DNA of 64,000 nucleotides from Glaciecola sp028401415 (lineage in GTDB: Bacteria; Pseudomonadota; Gammaproteobacteria; Enterobacterales; Alteromonadaceae). Made by a program: the position numbers and the translations under genes. The stretch covers positions 930,001-994,000 of the forward strand of contig NZ_CP171821.2 in the NCBI RefSeq assembly GCF_028401415.2, written 5' to 3'. Positions 52,351-60,472 of this stretch are shown one piece after another. The notes under the pieces are model-generated. The model was not told the DNA's origin and did no database searches. It saw only the letters and a program-made list of their open reading frames with translations. How positions within the stretch are numbered: position 1 is the first letter of the stretch; every line of letters begins with the position of its first letter.

Positions 52351-52761
52351 GTGTGTTCCCTAAATTTTTGTCTACTGTGGGTAGACTTTATGGTGGTTTT
52401 CGCGCTTTTACATCTTTATATACATTTATAACAAAAAATAAACAATTTCATGCAATTATTCAATTACTTTAAGTCATAACAAATCATTAATAAGCAAAAT
52501 TACGTTATTACGCGCATGAAGAAATAAAAGTGAAGATCGCGCAAGCCCAGTAATGGCAAGGCTGTAAGGTGGTAATGCCAATATAGGGAAGGTTTAGCTT
52601 ATTGTTAATTTTGTTGAAATTATTTTTATCGATGCTCTGAAAAAAACGGCGTTATCACTAAATAGACTATTTTTTGCACGGTGCACGCACTCAAATGTAG
52701 TGAATTAAATGGTTGCGATATGCAATTTGATAAAGTGTAAACACTAAATATCGCGTCAGTG
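52351..52761. other. Regulatory region upstream of the TonB receptor
   Basis: A 411-bp AT-rich region. It shows an inverted pair GTCTAC (52370) and GTAGAC (52381) close to the receptor start. At the other end GCGATAT pairs with ATATCGC around 52714-52755, which may help end the histidine kinase transcript. No LacI-type operator or repeat was found. Confidence 0.35.
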
Positions 52762-54114
52762 TTATTTCCCAGTTATGGCCTGCAAGGTGAATTTGGCGGT
52801 AGCGCCAAGCTCCAAATTGTTAGTCAAGGTGAGCTCCTCGCCATGATTACGTATAATTTGACGGCTGAGGCTTAGGCCAATTCCACTGCCCGTTTTTTTC
52901 GTAGAATAATAAGGAGTGAATAAATTCTCAGGGTTTTTGACGCCGTAGCCATTGTCTATGATGGATATTTCTAAAATTTCGTCTATTTGCGTCCAAGTTA
53001 TTGTTACAAGGCTAGGCGCTTCAATTCCTTGTAGCTTACTAACATTTGCTTCATGCGCATTCTTTATCAAATTAACCAAGACTTGCTGGATTTGCTCACT
53101 GTCTGCTAATACAAGCGCTTTCCCATCCTGAACTTTGAAGGTTACATCGGCGAAAAGTAAGCAGGTATCATTGATAAGTTCGTGAAGTGCAATTTCGCTT
53201 TTATTAGGTTCTGGCAGCTTTGCCAGTCGATGGTAGTTCTGAATAAAATGATTCAACGCGTGCGCTCGCTCCTGCACTACATTGAGTCCCTGAACAAAAT
53301 CATCCTTGTATTCTGCTCTTATTACCTTTTTCTTTGCCTCTAAACTTGCCAAGGTTTCGGCAATTGATGCAATAGGCGCAAGGGAATTATTGATTTCATG
53401 GCTCAGTACGCGCAACAGCTTCTGCCACGCTTTGCGTTCCTCCTCCCTCAAAATATGCTGAATATGAGTAATAAAGATTAAGGTGTTTTGTTTCCCATTC
53501 TCCAAGTAGCTGTCTTTGCTCACTAATACACTTTCTTTTTTATTAGGCAATGTAATTTGAATAGACGCCTGAAAATCTTTTTCAATCACTGGATGCAAAC
53601 CGAGCTGTTTGATGGGCCATCCTATAATGTCGTGCTGTTTTGATGAGAATAACTTTTCCGCGGCAGGATTCATGAGTGAAATTCGATGCTGTTCATCGCA
53701 GGCAATTATCGCAACATCAATCTGATTAATGATTTTTGTTAGCAGTATTTGTTGTTCACGAGTGATGAGACTTTGTTTACTCAAGCGCTCAGTCAATCCA
53801 TTTAGAAGAGCATTAAATTCAGCTAAAACACCTTTTTTGCCCCGGATATTCGCACGTAAGCTATAGTCTCCCGTCACAATCGCCTCCACAATATTGGTGG
53901 AAGTGCGTAACTGAGAAACAGCGTACTGACGAATCGCAATAAAAGAAAACACTGCGCTTGTGTAAACCACTATAAAAATAAGCAACTTCAAATAGATGGA
54001 TATATCGATTAAAACTATTAGCACTGTGCATACAATGAGCGCCGGCAATGCACCAAATATTGCTAACCTGACTAACTTGTCCTCAAATGCATAGCGTTGA
54101 TTTTGAACAGAAAT
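52762..54114 (-). CDS. Sensor histidine kinase, PAS-containing, partner of the sigma54 regulator
   Basis: A protein of about 450 residues: two membrane helices, a HAMP-like segment (VEAIVTGDYSLRANI), a PAS domain (VAIIACDEQHRISLMNPAAE), the phosphoacceptor His in RVLSHEINNSLAPI, then N-box LVNLIKNAHEA, IDNGYGV and TGSGIGLSLSRQI. The start is unusual. The frame opens directly after the TAA of the upstream regulator and has no in-frame ATG or GTG before the first helix. I place the start at ATT (54112-54114), nine bases after AGGA; it yields ISVQNQRYAFEDKLVRLAIF, a plausible N-terminus. A TTG at 54048 would cut into the first helix. Confidence 0.8.
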   Translation of the reverse strand: MSVQNQRYAFEDKLVRLAIFGALPALIVCTVLIVLIDISIYLKLLIFIVVYTSAVFSFIAIRQYAVSQLRTSTNIVEAIVTGDYSLRANIRGKKGVLAEFNALLNGLTERLSKQSLITREQQILLTKIINQIDVAIIACDEQHRISLMNPAAEKLFSSKQHDIIGWPIKQLGLHPVIEKDFQASIQITLPNKKESVLVSKDSYLENGKQNTLIFITHIQHILREEERKAWQKLLRVLSHEINNSLAPIASIAETLASLEAKKKVIRAEYKDDFVQGLNVVQERAHALNHFIQNYHRLAKLPEPNKSEIALHELINDTCLLFADVTFKVQDGKALVLADSEQIQQVLVNLIKNAHEANVSKLQGIEAPSLVTITWTQIDEILEISIIDNGYGVKNPENLFTPYYSTKKTGSGIGLSLSRQIIRNHGEELTLTNNLELGATAKFTLQAITGK

Positions 54115-54120
54115 TTGCGC

Positions 54121-55518
54121 TTATCCTAATGTGTACTTTTCTAGACGTCGGTAATATGCGCTTCGACTCAAGCCCAAAGAGTCACTGATCTGAGCAGGGT
54201 TTTGTTCAAAGCGAAGCAGGCGATCACTTATCACCGCCTTTTCTATATCCTCCAGACTAGCCTGTTGCCAATCAATTGGAAAGCCCTCACCCTTATCATT
54301 ATCACCTGGCACATCACCATCGATGATGCCGAGTGACTGCGGCTCAATAATATCATCGTTTGCCAAGAAGAACGCACGCTCAATAATGTGTCTCAGCTCT
54401 CGTATATTGCCAGGCCAAGCATAAGCTGTTAGCACAGACATAGACTTGTCGCTTAAACGCTTTTCAGGCATTTGATATTTGCTTGCATATTCTTTAATAA
54501 ATGCGGCACTAAGCATCGGGATATCCGCCTTACGGTAGCGTAAAGGAGGAATTTCCAAGACAATTGTATTGAGTCGATACAGTAAGTCTTGACGAAAATT
54601 TCCGTTTTTCACCATCTCTTGTATGTTAGCGTTTGTGGCACTTACAAGGCGAACATTCATCGATTGAGTTCGACTGCTGCCAACTTTTTCAAACTGGCGT
54701 GATTCCAATACCCTGAGTAATTTTGCTTGTTGCGCAAGATCGATAGTGGCGATTTCATCCAAAAATATCGTGCCGCACTCCGCTAGCTCAAATCGACCGA
54801 TTCGATTTTGTTTTGCATCTGTAAAAGCACCTTTCACATGGCCAAACATTTCACTTTCAAAGAGCGTGCTTGAAATTGCCCCCATATTTACTGGAACAAA
54901 TGGGGCATCTGCTCTGCTTGATTGAATATGCAGATATTCTGCAAGTGCACTTTTCCCAGTGCCGTTTTCACCCGTAAACAAAATGGACATGTCGCTTTTT
55001 GCAAGCTTATTTAGTTGTTCTAATAAGAGTTGCATGGGCCCTGACTGAGCAATAAATTGCGCCTGTCCTTTTAAAGACTGATGCGCATCGCGTAACAAGT
55101 CGTTTTCTGCTTGGAGCTTGTTGCCACGCGCAAACAGCGAAGCCTTCTCTATTTGATTATTAACCACTGACAATAAGCGTTCATTGTTCCAGGGCTTCTC
55201 TATAAAGTCGCTCGCGCCCATCTGCATGGCAGACACAGCAATTTCTACACTGCTGTAGCCAGTCATAACCACAATGGGTAATTCATTATGCAGCTTACTG
55301 ACCTGTTCGATTAGTGCCAACCCCTCTTGACCAGATGTGGTGTCAGCGTGATAGTTTAGATCTAACAAAGCGAGTGAAAATGTACGCTGTTTTATCTGTT
55401 CAATCAGTGCTTCAGGGGTGGTGACACAACTGACTTCAAACTCATTTAATTCAAGTAGCAGTTTTAATGCTGAAAGTACATTAGTGTCGTCATCAGCGAC
55501 AATAATCGAATAGCTCAT
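54121..55518 (-). CDS. Sigma54-dependent (NtrC-family) response regulator
   Basis: A 465-residue activator. Receiver: D9-D11 acidic cluster, phosphoacceptor D53, and the lysine in FIEKPWN. AAA+ domain: Walker A GENGTGKS, Walker B GTIFLDEI, and the sigma54 loop GAFTDA in place of the usual GAFTGA. The C-terminus has a Fis-type HTH (AQISDSLGLSRSAYYRRLEK). It binds enhancers and opens sigma54 promoters; the match at 60146-60161 before its own operon is the likely target. It is directly followed, in the same reading frame, by the histidine kinase. Confidence 0.94.
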   Translation of the reverse strand: MSYSIIVADDDTNVLSALKLLLELNEFEVSCVTTPEALIEQIKQRTFSLALLDLNYHADTTSGQEGLALIEQVSKLHNELPIVVMTGYSSVEIAVSAMQMGASDFIEKPWNNERLLSVVNNQIEKASLFARGNKLQAENDLLRDAHQSLKGQAQFIAQSGPMQLLLEQLNKLAKSDMSILFTGENGTGKSALAEYLHIQSSRADAPFVPVNMGAISSTLFESEMFGHVKGAFTDAKQNRIGRFELAECGTIFLDEIATIDLAQQAKLLRVLESRQFEKVGSSRTQSMNVRLVSATNANIQEMVKNGNFRQDLLYRLNTIVLEIPPLRYRKADIPMLSAAFIKEYASKYQMPEKRLSDKSMSVLTAYAWPGNIRELRHIIERAFFLANDDIIEPQSLGIIDGDVPGDNDKGEGFPIDWQQASLEDIEKAVISDRLLRFEQNPAQISDSLGLSRSAYYRRLEKYTLG

Positions 55519-55560
55519 TTAGCGCCTTTTATACATCTGGGTAAATACATGAATCCATAT

Positions 55561-58047
55561 TTAAAAATGATGCAGTGCGTCTGCAGGTTCGCGGTTTAGT
55601 ATTCGTTTGGCAGGCGAATAAGTCGCTAATAGCACCATCAATATAATCATAAGCGGCATACAAATTAGCGCAACCCATAGCGCAACGTCACTAAACAGCA
55701 TAGTGGAAGACATAAGATTCATTAGCCATACACTTACGCCTAAGCCCAAAAGCACGCCCATTGTCAATTGCCAGCCGGCTTGCTTCAAAAACATTTTTAA
55801 AATACTCACATCTGGTGCTCCAATTGCCCGTCTTACGCCTATTTCCTGTGTGCGCTGAGCCACTCCATTTGACGCTACTGCATAAATCCCCGTGGCAGCC
55901 AGAAGTGCAGCCACAATACCACAGATTAAAAAGATAGTGCTCACCGTAGAGATAACGAGCAATGGCTGAGCAATCAAATCGTCATAAGACTGGATTTGAT
56001 AAACACCTACTTTAGGGTCCACAGTCTCCAGTGCCTCTTGCAAGCTTGCTCGCGCCACTTGCTCGCTACCATTGTAATGAATGGCTATTTGCGCACTAAA
56101 AAAACCGGCGTTATCCATCGAGTGATAGGTATTATAATTAGCGCTCGAGAAGTCCATTTTCGAACCATGGAATGTATCGCTTACCACCCCCACAATGGTA
56201 TACCAATCACCGCGACTGTCGGCTCTTGCGCGCCTAACTCTCTTGCCCACAGCATCACCGTCAGGAAAGAAGTCTTTCGCGATAGATTCATTAATGATAA
56301 TACTCATCATACCTTCTGCTGAGTCGCGATAGTCGAAGTCTCTGCCTTGAATAACCTCCATACCCAATGCACTCCACGAATTATGCGAAACGCCTTCGTT
56401 ATTACTAAAAGGGTTTTCATCATAACGTTGTGCACCTCTTCCTTCTATTTCGAAATAGCTGGTGCCACCTCCAGTGCCGGGCAGTTGCGTCATATAAATT
56501 GTACTGACAATATTATCGTAGCTTTCAAGTGCCTCTTTTAAGTCGTAGTAAAAAGCGCTTCGTTTCATTCTGTCTGTGTACTCAAACTCTTCTTCTTCGC
56601 GTATGGGATAGTCTGCTGGTGGCAACTGCAAGCGTGCTGTAAGGCGATTATCGGTTTCAACTCCGTAGTCTGCGTTGCTAGCGGAATAGGTCGAAATCAA
56701 AATCACGCTTGCCATTACTAAAACCACGCATGAAAATAGAATTTCAGAAACAACTAAGGCTTTACCAATGCCAGCCGCTTTCTTACCAAGCGCACCGCGT
56801 GTGCCGTCTCGCAAGGTTGAGTTAAAATCATTGTTTAAAGAACTCCAAGCAGGAATAAGACCGGTGACCACTATCATCAGACTAACCGTGGCGACTAAAA
56901 CGAAAACGGCGTTTATATCCAAGCTGGGCGACCACCAATATGGCTTGGCGTTATCTAAGCTAAAGATACTGTCTAAAGCCAAACTGGTCATCTCCAGGCC
57001 ATAGCCTGCCAGCAACAAAGCTATAATGCCTCCTATCGAACAAATGAATACACTTTCCCACAGCATTTGCAAAATGAGTCTATTACGCGAAACACCCAAT
57101 GCTTGACGAATAGCCACCTCTTTTGAGCGCTCATTCACCCTTGCCAGTAACAAGTTGCCAACGTTGATACACGCCAGCAACAAAATTAGCAAGGCGACAA
57201 TAAACAATGCAATAAAAAGTCCGTAATACTGAGTAAGATGCGCTTTTTTATAGGGCTCAATTGTTAAATATTCGCCCTGGGGACTGATCACCCAATTCCA
57301 GTCTTCCTGAAACTGATCTGCAAGTGCCCTGTTCTTTGAATTAAGCAAACTGCGCACCTGGCGAATTGACACACCATCGGCAAGCTTTACGAAGGCGGTG
57401 CTAAAATCGTAACGACGTTCGCTTGGATTAATGTGCGATTCAGGAAGCAATTGCCACATTTGGGCAATCGCCGGAAACTTGAAGCCTTGTGGCATAACAC
57501 CAATTACCGTTGCCTGTTCGGCACCATCAATCGCCACCGTCTTGCCAATAATGCCAGCATCTCCATTAAACTGCTGTTGCCACATGTCAAAACCCAACAC
57601 CACCACATCTTCGGCACCCTCGGATTGATCATCAGCAACAAACCCACGCCCTAATAAAGGCGCTACCCCGCTAAAATCAAAGATGTTATAAGACACATAG
57701 GCCGAATTGTATTTGCGTAGCTGTCCCCCTACTTCTCCAACAAAGGTATTGCCGTCTTGATAAATACCAAAGTCGTCAATAAGCTCACTGTTTTGCGCGA
57801 CCGCATATATGTCAATTGATGCGGCCGGTCTTCGAGTCAGATGTGTATTGTCGTAAACTCCCTCGATAACATAAAGCGGCTTGTTGTCCGCGAAGGTGAC
57901 CGGTGAAAATAGCAGCGCGTTTAATAGCGAATAGGTATAGAGTGCAAGGCCAAGCCCAACCGACACGATTAAAACGGTCATCGCCGTAAAGCTGGGTTTT
58001 TTGACCAAAAGCCTTAATGCATATTTAAGGTCGATAGCAATTGACAT
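55561..58047 (-). CDS. MacB-like FtsX-type ABC transporter permease
   Basis: An 828-residue permease with two FtsX-type cores. An N-terminal helix (FTAMTVLIVSVGLGLALYTY) is followed by a MacB-like periplasmic domain, three helices around 280-410 (FIVALLILLLACINVGNLLLARVNERSKEVAIRQALG), a central helix near 445, a second periplasmic domain and a last FtsX block (ALLAATGIYAVASNGVAQRTQEIGVRRAIGA). Such double-length permeases work with a LolD/MacB-type ATPase and an HlyD adaptor, all encoded here, in exporting peptides or mechanotransmission. The cargo is unknown. Confidence 0.9.
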   Translation of the reverse strand: MSIAIDLKYALRLLVKKPSFTAMTVLIVSVGLGLALYTYSLLNALLFSPVTFADNKPLYVIEGVYDNTHLTRRPAASIDIYAVAQNSELIDDFGIYQDGNTFVGEVGGQLRKYNSAYVSYNIFDFSGVAPLLGRGFVADDQSEGAEDVVVLGFDMWQQQFNGDAGIIGKTVAIDGAEQATVIGVMPQGFKFPAIAQMWQLLPESHINPSERRYDFSTAFVKLADGVSIRQVRSLLNSKNRALADQFQEDWNWVISPQGEYLTIEPYKKAHLTQYYGLFIALFIVALLILLLACINVGNLLLARVNERSKEVAIRQALGVSRNRLILQMLWESVFICSIGGIIALLLAGYGLEMTSLALDSIFSLDNAKPYWWSPSLDINAVFVLVATVSLMIVVTGLIPAWSSLNNDFNSTLRDGTRGALGKKAAGIGKALVVSEILFSCVVLVMASVILISTYSASNADYGVETDNRLTARLQLPPADYPIREEEEFEYTDRMKRSAFYYDLKEALESYDNIVSTIYMTQLPGTGGGTSYFEIEGRGAQRYDENPFSNNEGVSHNSWSALGMEVIQGRDFDYRDSAEGMMSIIINESIAKDFFPDGDAVGKRVRRARADSRGDWYTIVGVVSDTFHGSKMDFSSANYNTYHSMDNAGFFSAQIAIHYNGSEQVARASLQEALETVDPKVGVYQIQSYDDLIAQPLLVISTVSTIFLICGIVAALLAATGIYAVASNGVAQRTQEIGVRRAIGAPDVSILKMFLKQAGWQLTMGVLLGLGVSVWLMNLMSSTMLFSDVALWVALICMPLMIILMVLLATYSPAKRILNREPADALHHF

Positions 58048-58082
58048 ATGTGTTCTCCTTTATGCAAATTAGAAGGTCAGTG

Positions 58083-58802
58083 TTAAACAGCGGCTGCGAA
58101 TTTATTCGATTTATCCAACACCACTTTGCCATCAAACATTTCGATGGTGCGTGAGGCTCTTGCGGCTGATTTAGGGTCGTGCGTAACCATACAAATGGTT
58201 GAGCCTGATTGATGAAGTTCATCAATTAAGGCCATGACCGTTGCTGCGTTTTTCGAATCGAGGTTACCGGTTGGTTCATCAGCCAGTATTAGAGAGGGTT
58301 TGCCCGCAATCGCTCTTGCAACGGCAACCCGTTGTTGCTGCCCGCCCGACAGCTGAGACGGAAAGTGGCTGGCTCGATGTTGAATATCCACCTGCTCCAG
58401 CGCAGTTTTCACCATAGATTTGCGCTGCTCTTTAGATATATCGCTGCGATAAGTCAGTGGCAATTCAACATTTTCAGCGACGGTTAAATCACTGATCAAA
58501 TTAAAGGCCTGAAAAATAAAGCCGATTTCTTTGTTACGAATCACCGCTCGCTGCTGCTTGTCGAGAGTATTAACATCGTAGCCAGACAAGGAATAATTGC
58601 CGGTCGAAGCAATGTCCAGTAAACCAATGACACTCAACAGAGTTGACTTTCCACAGCCCGATGGACCCGTTATTGAGACAAACTCCCCCTCTTCAATAAC
58701 AAGATTAACATCCGTCAATGCGTGCGTTTCAAGCTCATCAGAAATAAACACCTTGTTAATATGAGAAAGTGCAACAATACCTGCGTTATTCATTGAAGTC
58801 AT
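58083..58802 (-). CDS. ABC transporter ATP-binding protein (MacB/LolD-type)
   Basis: A 239-residue nucleotide-binding protein. Walker A is GPSGCGKST, the Q-loop lies in IFQAFNLI, the signature is LSGGQQQRVAVARAIA, Walker B is LILADEPTGNLDSKN and the H-loop CMVTHD. It powers the permease encoded 35 bases downstream. It belongs to the LolCDE/MacB class of mechanotransmission ATPases. Confidence 0.95.
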   Translation of the reverse strand: MTSMNNAGIVALSHINKVFISDELETHALTDVNLVIEEGEFVSITGPSGCGKSTLLSVIGLLDIASTGNYSLSGYDVNTLDKQQRAVIRNKEIGFIFQAFNLISDLTVAENVELPLTYRSDISKEQRKSMVKTALEQVDIQHRASHFPSQLSGGQQQRVAVARAIAGKPSLILADEPTGNLDSKNAATVMALIDELHQSGSTICMVTHDPKSAARASRTIEMFDGKVVLDKSNKFAAAV

Positions 58803-58829
58803 AGTGGCTTTCCTTAGTTCATTAGTATA

Positions 58830-60086
58830 TTAATTGATTGCTATTTGAGGCTTTGAAGCCCATTTATTGGCGTCTGAAATAATGATTTTTTGGCCAGGCT
58901 CAATACCTCGAATGATTTCGATGTGAGTGCTCGACGACTGACCAAACTCCACCAGTGTTTTGGTCGCCGATTTACCGTCAGCATCTAACACAAAGACGTT
59001 TGATTCGCTCAAGCCTCTTGCATACATAGGGCGTTTCACAAAAAGAGCATTCGGTTTTTTTGCAATTTCGATAACACCCTCTATGGTCAGTTCAGGCCGA
59101 GCCTCATCCGGCATTTCGCTCACTATCTCGACATCCACCTGAACCAAGCCATTTATAACGGCTGGATCAATGCGGCTGACTTCACCTGCGAATAACGAAG
59201 TGCGCGAATCAAGGCTAACCGCCTGTCCCATTGCAACTTGATTAATTAGGTTCTCAGGAATGCGAAGCTCGGCGATGAACTGATCACGCGAAGCAATTTT
59301 GACAATATTCGTGCCCGCAACGACTTGTTGCCCCAGCTCAACGGAGAGCTCTTTGACCACAGCATCTTGCGAGGCTTTCATCGTTAAACCCTCAACCAAT
59401 ACTTTTGCGCGATTTGCAATGTGCTGTAAGCGCTTAAAACGCGCCTGACTTGCGATAAGCTGAGCTTGATTATTTTGCTTTTGTGATGCCAAGCGGTTTT
59501 GCGCAAGTTCCCAGCGCTGTTTGTTCTGCTCAGCCTCTATTTTGCTGCTCTCAAAATCAATTTGAGAAACCGCATTAACGCCTTGGCTCATGAGCTTCTT
59601 TTGAGCATCCAAGGTAAGCAACGAGCGTTCGTAATTGAGTTTTGCTTCGAGCACAGCAGCTTTAAGATTCAATAATTCGTTGTTTAAAGATGCACTTAAC
59701 GCATTGTTGGTGGCAATGAGTTCATCTAACTCCCATTGGCGCTCATCCATTGACTGCACTAACTCTGGGTTGCTTAATTGTGCAATAGCGTCTCCTTTTG
59801 CAACCACAGTGCCGGGTTTAACAAAAAGCTGTTCAATGCTAGCGTTCACTGAAGTTGATATCCAACGCTCTTCTTTTGGCGCCAATACGCCCATACCACG
59901 AACACTAACAACAAACTCTTCTTGCTCAACAGTTGCTAATACTAATTCTTGAGCGCTAACGCTGTTACCGGCATTACTTAAAGATAAAAACCCCAGCGTA
60001 AGCAAGCATACAATAATCACAGTAATCGCCATTATTGAAATTAGCTTTTTGTTTGGACGCTTTTTAGTGCTTCGAGCAATGTCCAT
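58830..60086 (-). CDS. HlyD-family periplasmic adaptor protein
   Basis: About 418 residues: one N-terminal membrane anchor (KLISIMAITVIIVCLLTLGFLSLSNAG), a lipoyl-like half (SVNASIEQLFVKPGTVVAKGDAIAQLSNPE), a long coiled-coil hairpin (residues 115-230) and the second lipoyl half with VKELSVELGQQVVAGTNIVK and beta-barrel segments. It joins the inner-membrane permease to an outer-membrane channel, which is not encoded here. The ATG at 60086 has AAGGAAG upstream; the frame could also begin at TTG 60122. It is the first gene of the operon, about 60 bases after the sigma54 promoter match. Confidence 0.92.
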   Translation of the reverse strand: MDIARSTKKRPNKKLISIMAITVIIVCLLTLGFLSLSNAGNSVSAQELVLATVEQEEFVVSVRGMGVLAPKEERWISTSVNASIEQLFVKPGTVVAKGDAIAQLSNPELVQSMDERQWELDELIATNNALSASLNNELLNLKAAVLEAKLNYERSLLTLDAQKKLMSQGVNAVSQIDFESSKIEAEQNKQRWELAQNRLASQKQNNQAQLIASQARFKRLQHIANRAKVLVEGLTMKASQDAVVKELSVELGQQVVAGTNIVKIASRDQFIAELRIPENLINQVAMGQAVSLDSRTSLFAGEVSRIDPAVINGLVQVDVEIVSEMPDEARPELTIEGVIEIAKKPNALFVKRPMYARGLSESNVFVLDADGKSATKTLVEFGQSSSTHIEIIRGIEPGQKIIISDANKWASKPQIAIN

Positions 60087-60145
60087 TTTATCGACTTCCT
60101 TATTAGCTATAAGCGGAAACAAGCGTTAATGATAGAAAGATGTAC

Positions 60146-60161
60146 AGCATCATGTATGCCA
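60146..60161 (-). promoter_or_regulatory. Near-consensus sigma54 promoter of the exporter operon
   Basis: On the minus strand the sequence is TGGCATACATGATGCT. GG at -24 and GC at -12 are separated by exactly 10 bases, and it agrees with TGGCAY-N5-TTGCW at all but one of the defined positions. The transcript would start near 60135, giving a short leader before the ATG at 60086. The operon encodes an NtrC-family activator (54121-55518). Confidence 0.75.
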
Positions 60162-60223
60162 ACAAAAAAAATCATTCATATTCAATAAGATAGAAATCCA
60201 GATGTGTATAGTAAGACTTATAG

Positions 60224-60239
60224 ATCCCAAAAGTGGGAT
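60224..60239. promoter_or_regulatory. Palindrome ATCCCA-N4-TGGGAT, candidate enhancer site
   Basis: Perfect 6-bp arms with a 4-base centre, about 65-75 bases upstream of the -24 element. This is a usual distance for an NtrC-family binding site, so it is a candidate target of the operon's own regulator. Confidence 0.5.
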
Positions 60240-60335
60240 TCATAAACGTATAGTGAGTTTCGATATCGGGACGAGTTTCACCCATTGGTGACGGTAACGC
60301 GCAGATATACTGAGGCTTCGACTTGTTGCTCTTTG

Positions 60336-60393
60336 CAGTATGATTTAACATGCAGTATTGCGTGAAATGTTAATCTGTTGTTAAATCATACTG
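60336..60393. promoter_or_regulatory. 15-bp perfect inverted repeat in the divergent region
   Basis: CAGTATGATTTAACA (60336-60350) and TGTTAAATCATACTG (60379-60393) are perfect complements, 28 bases apart. The space contains a further AACAT/ATGTT pair. It could be a second enhancer for the sigma54 promoter (about 200 bases away), an operator or a leader hairpin for the gene at 60473, 80 bases downstream. No T-tract follows, so it is not a normal terminator. Confidence 0.5.
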
Positions 60394-60472
60394 TACGAAA
60401 ATACATCAGACCAAATAGATGGTCCCGCGAACGAAGTCTCAAATAAAAAACAATTAATAAGGAAGGACTCTT

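Noticed and set aside
60286..60300. Second GG-N10-GC match (TGGTGACGGTAACGC) on the plus strand
   Set aside because: Only the GG and GC fit; the flanking bases are far from the sigma54 consensus and it is 170 bases from the gene.
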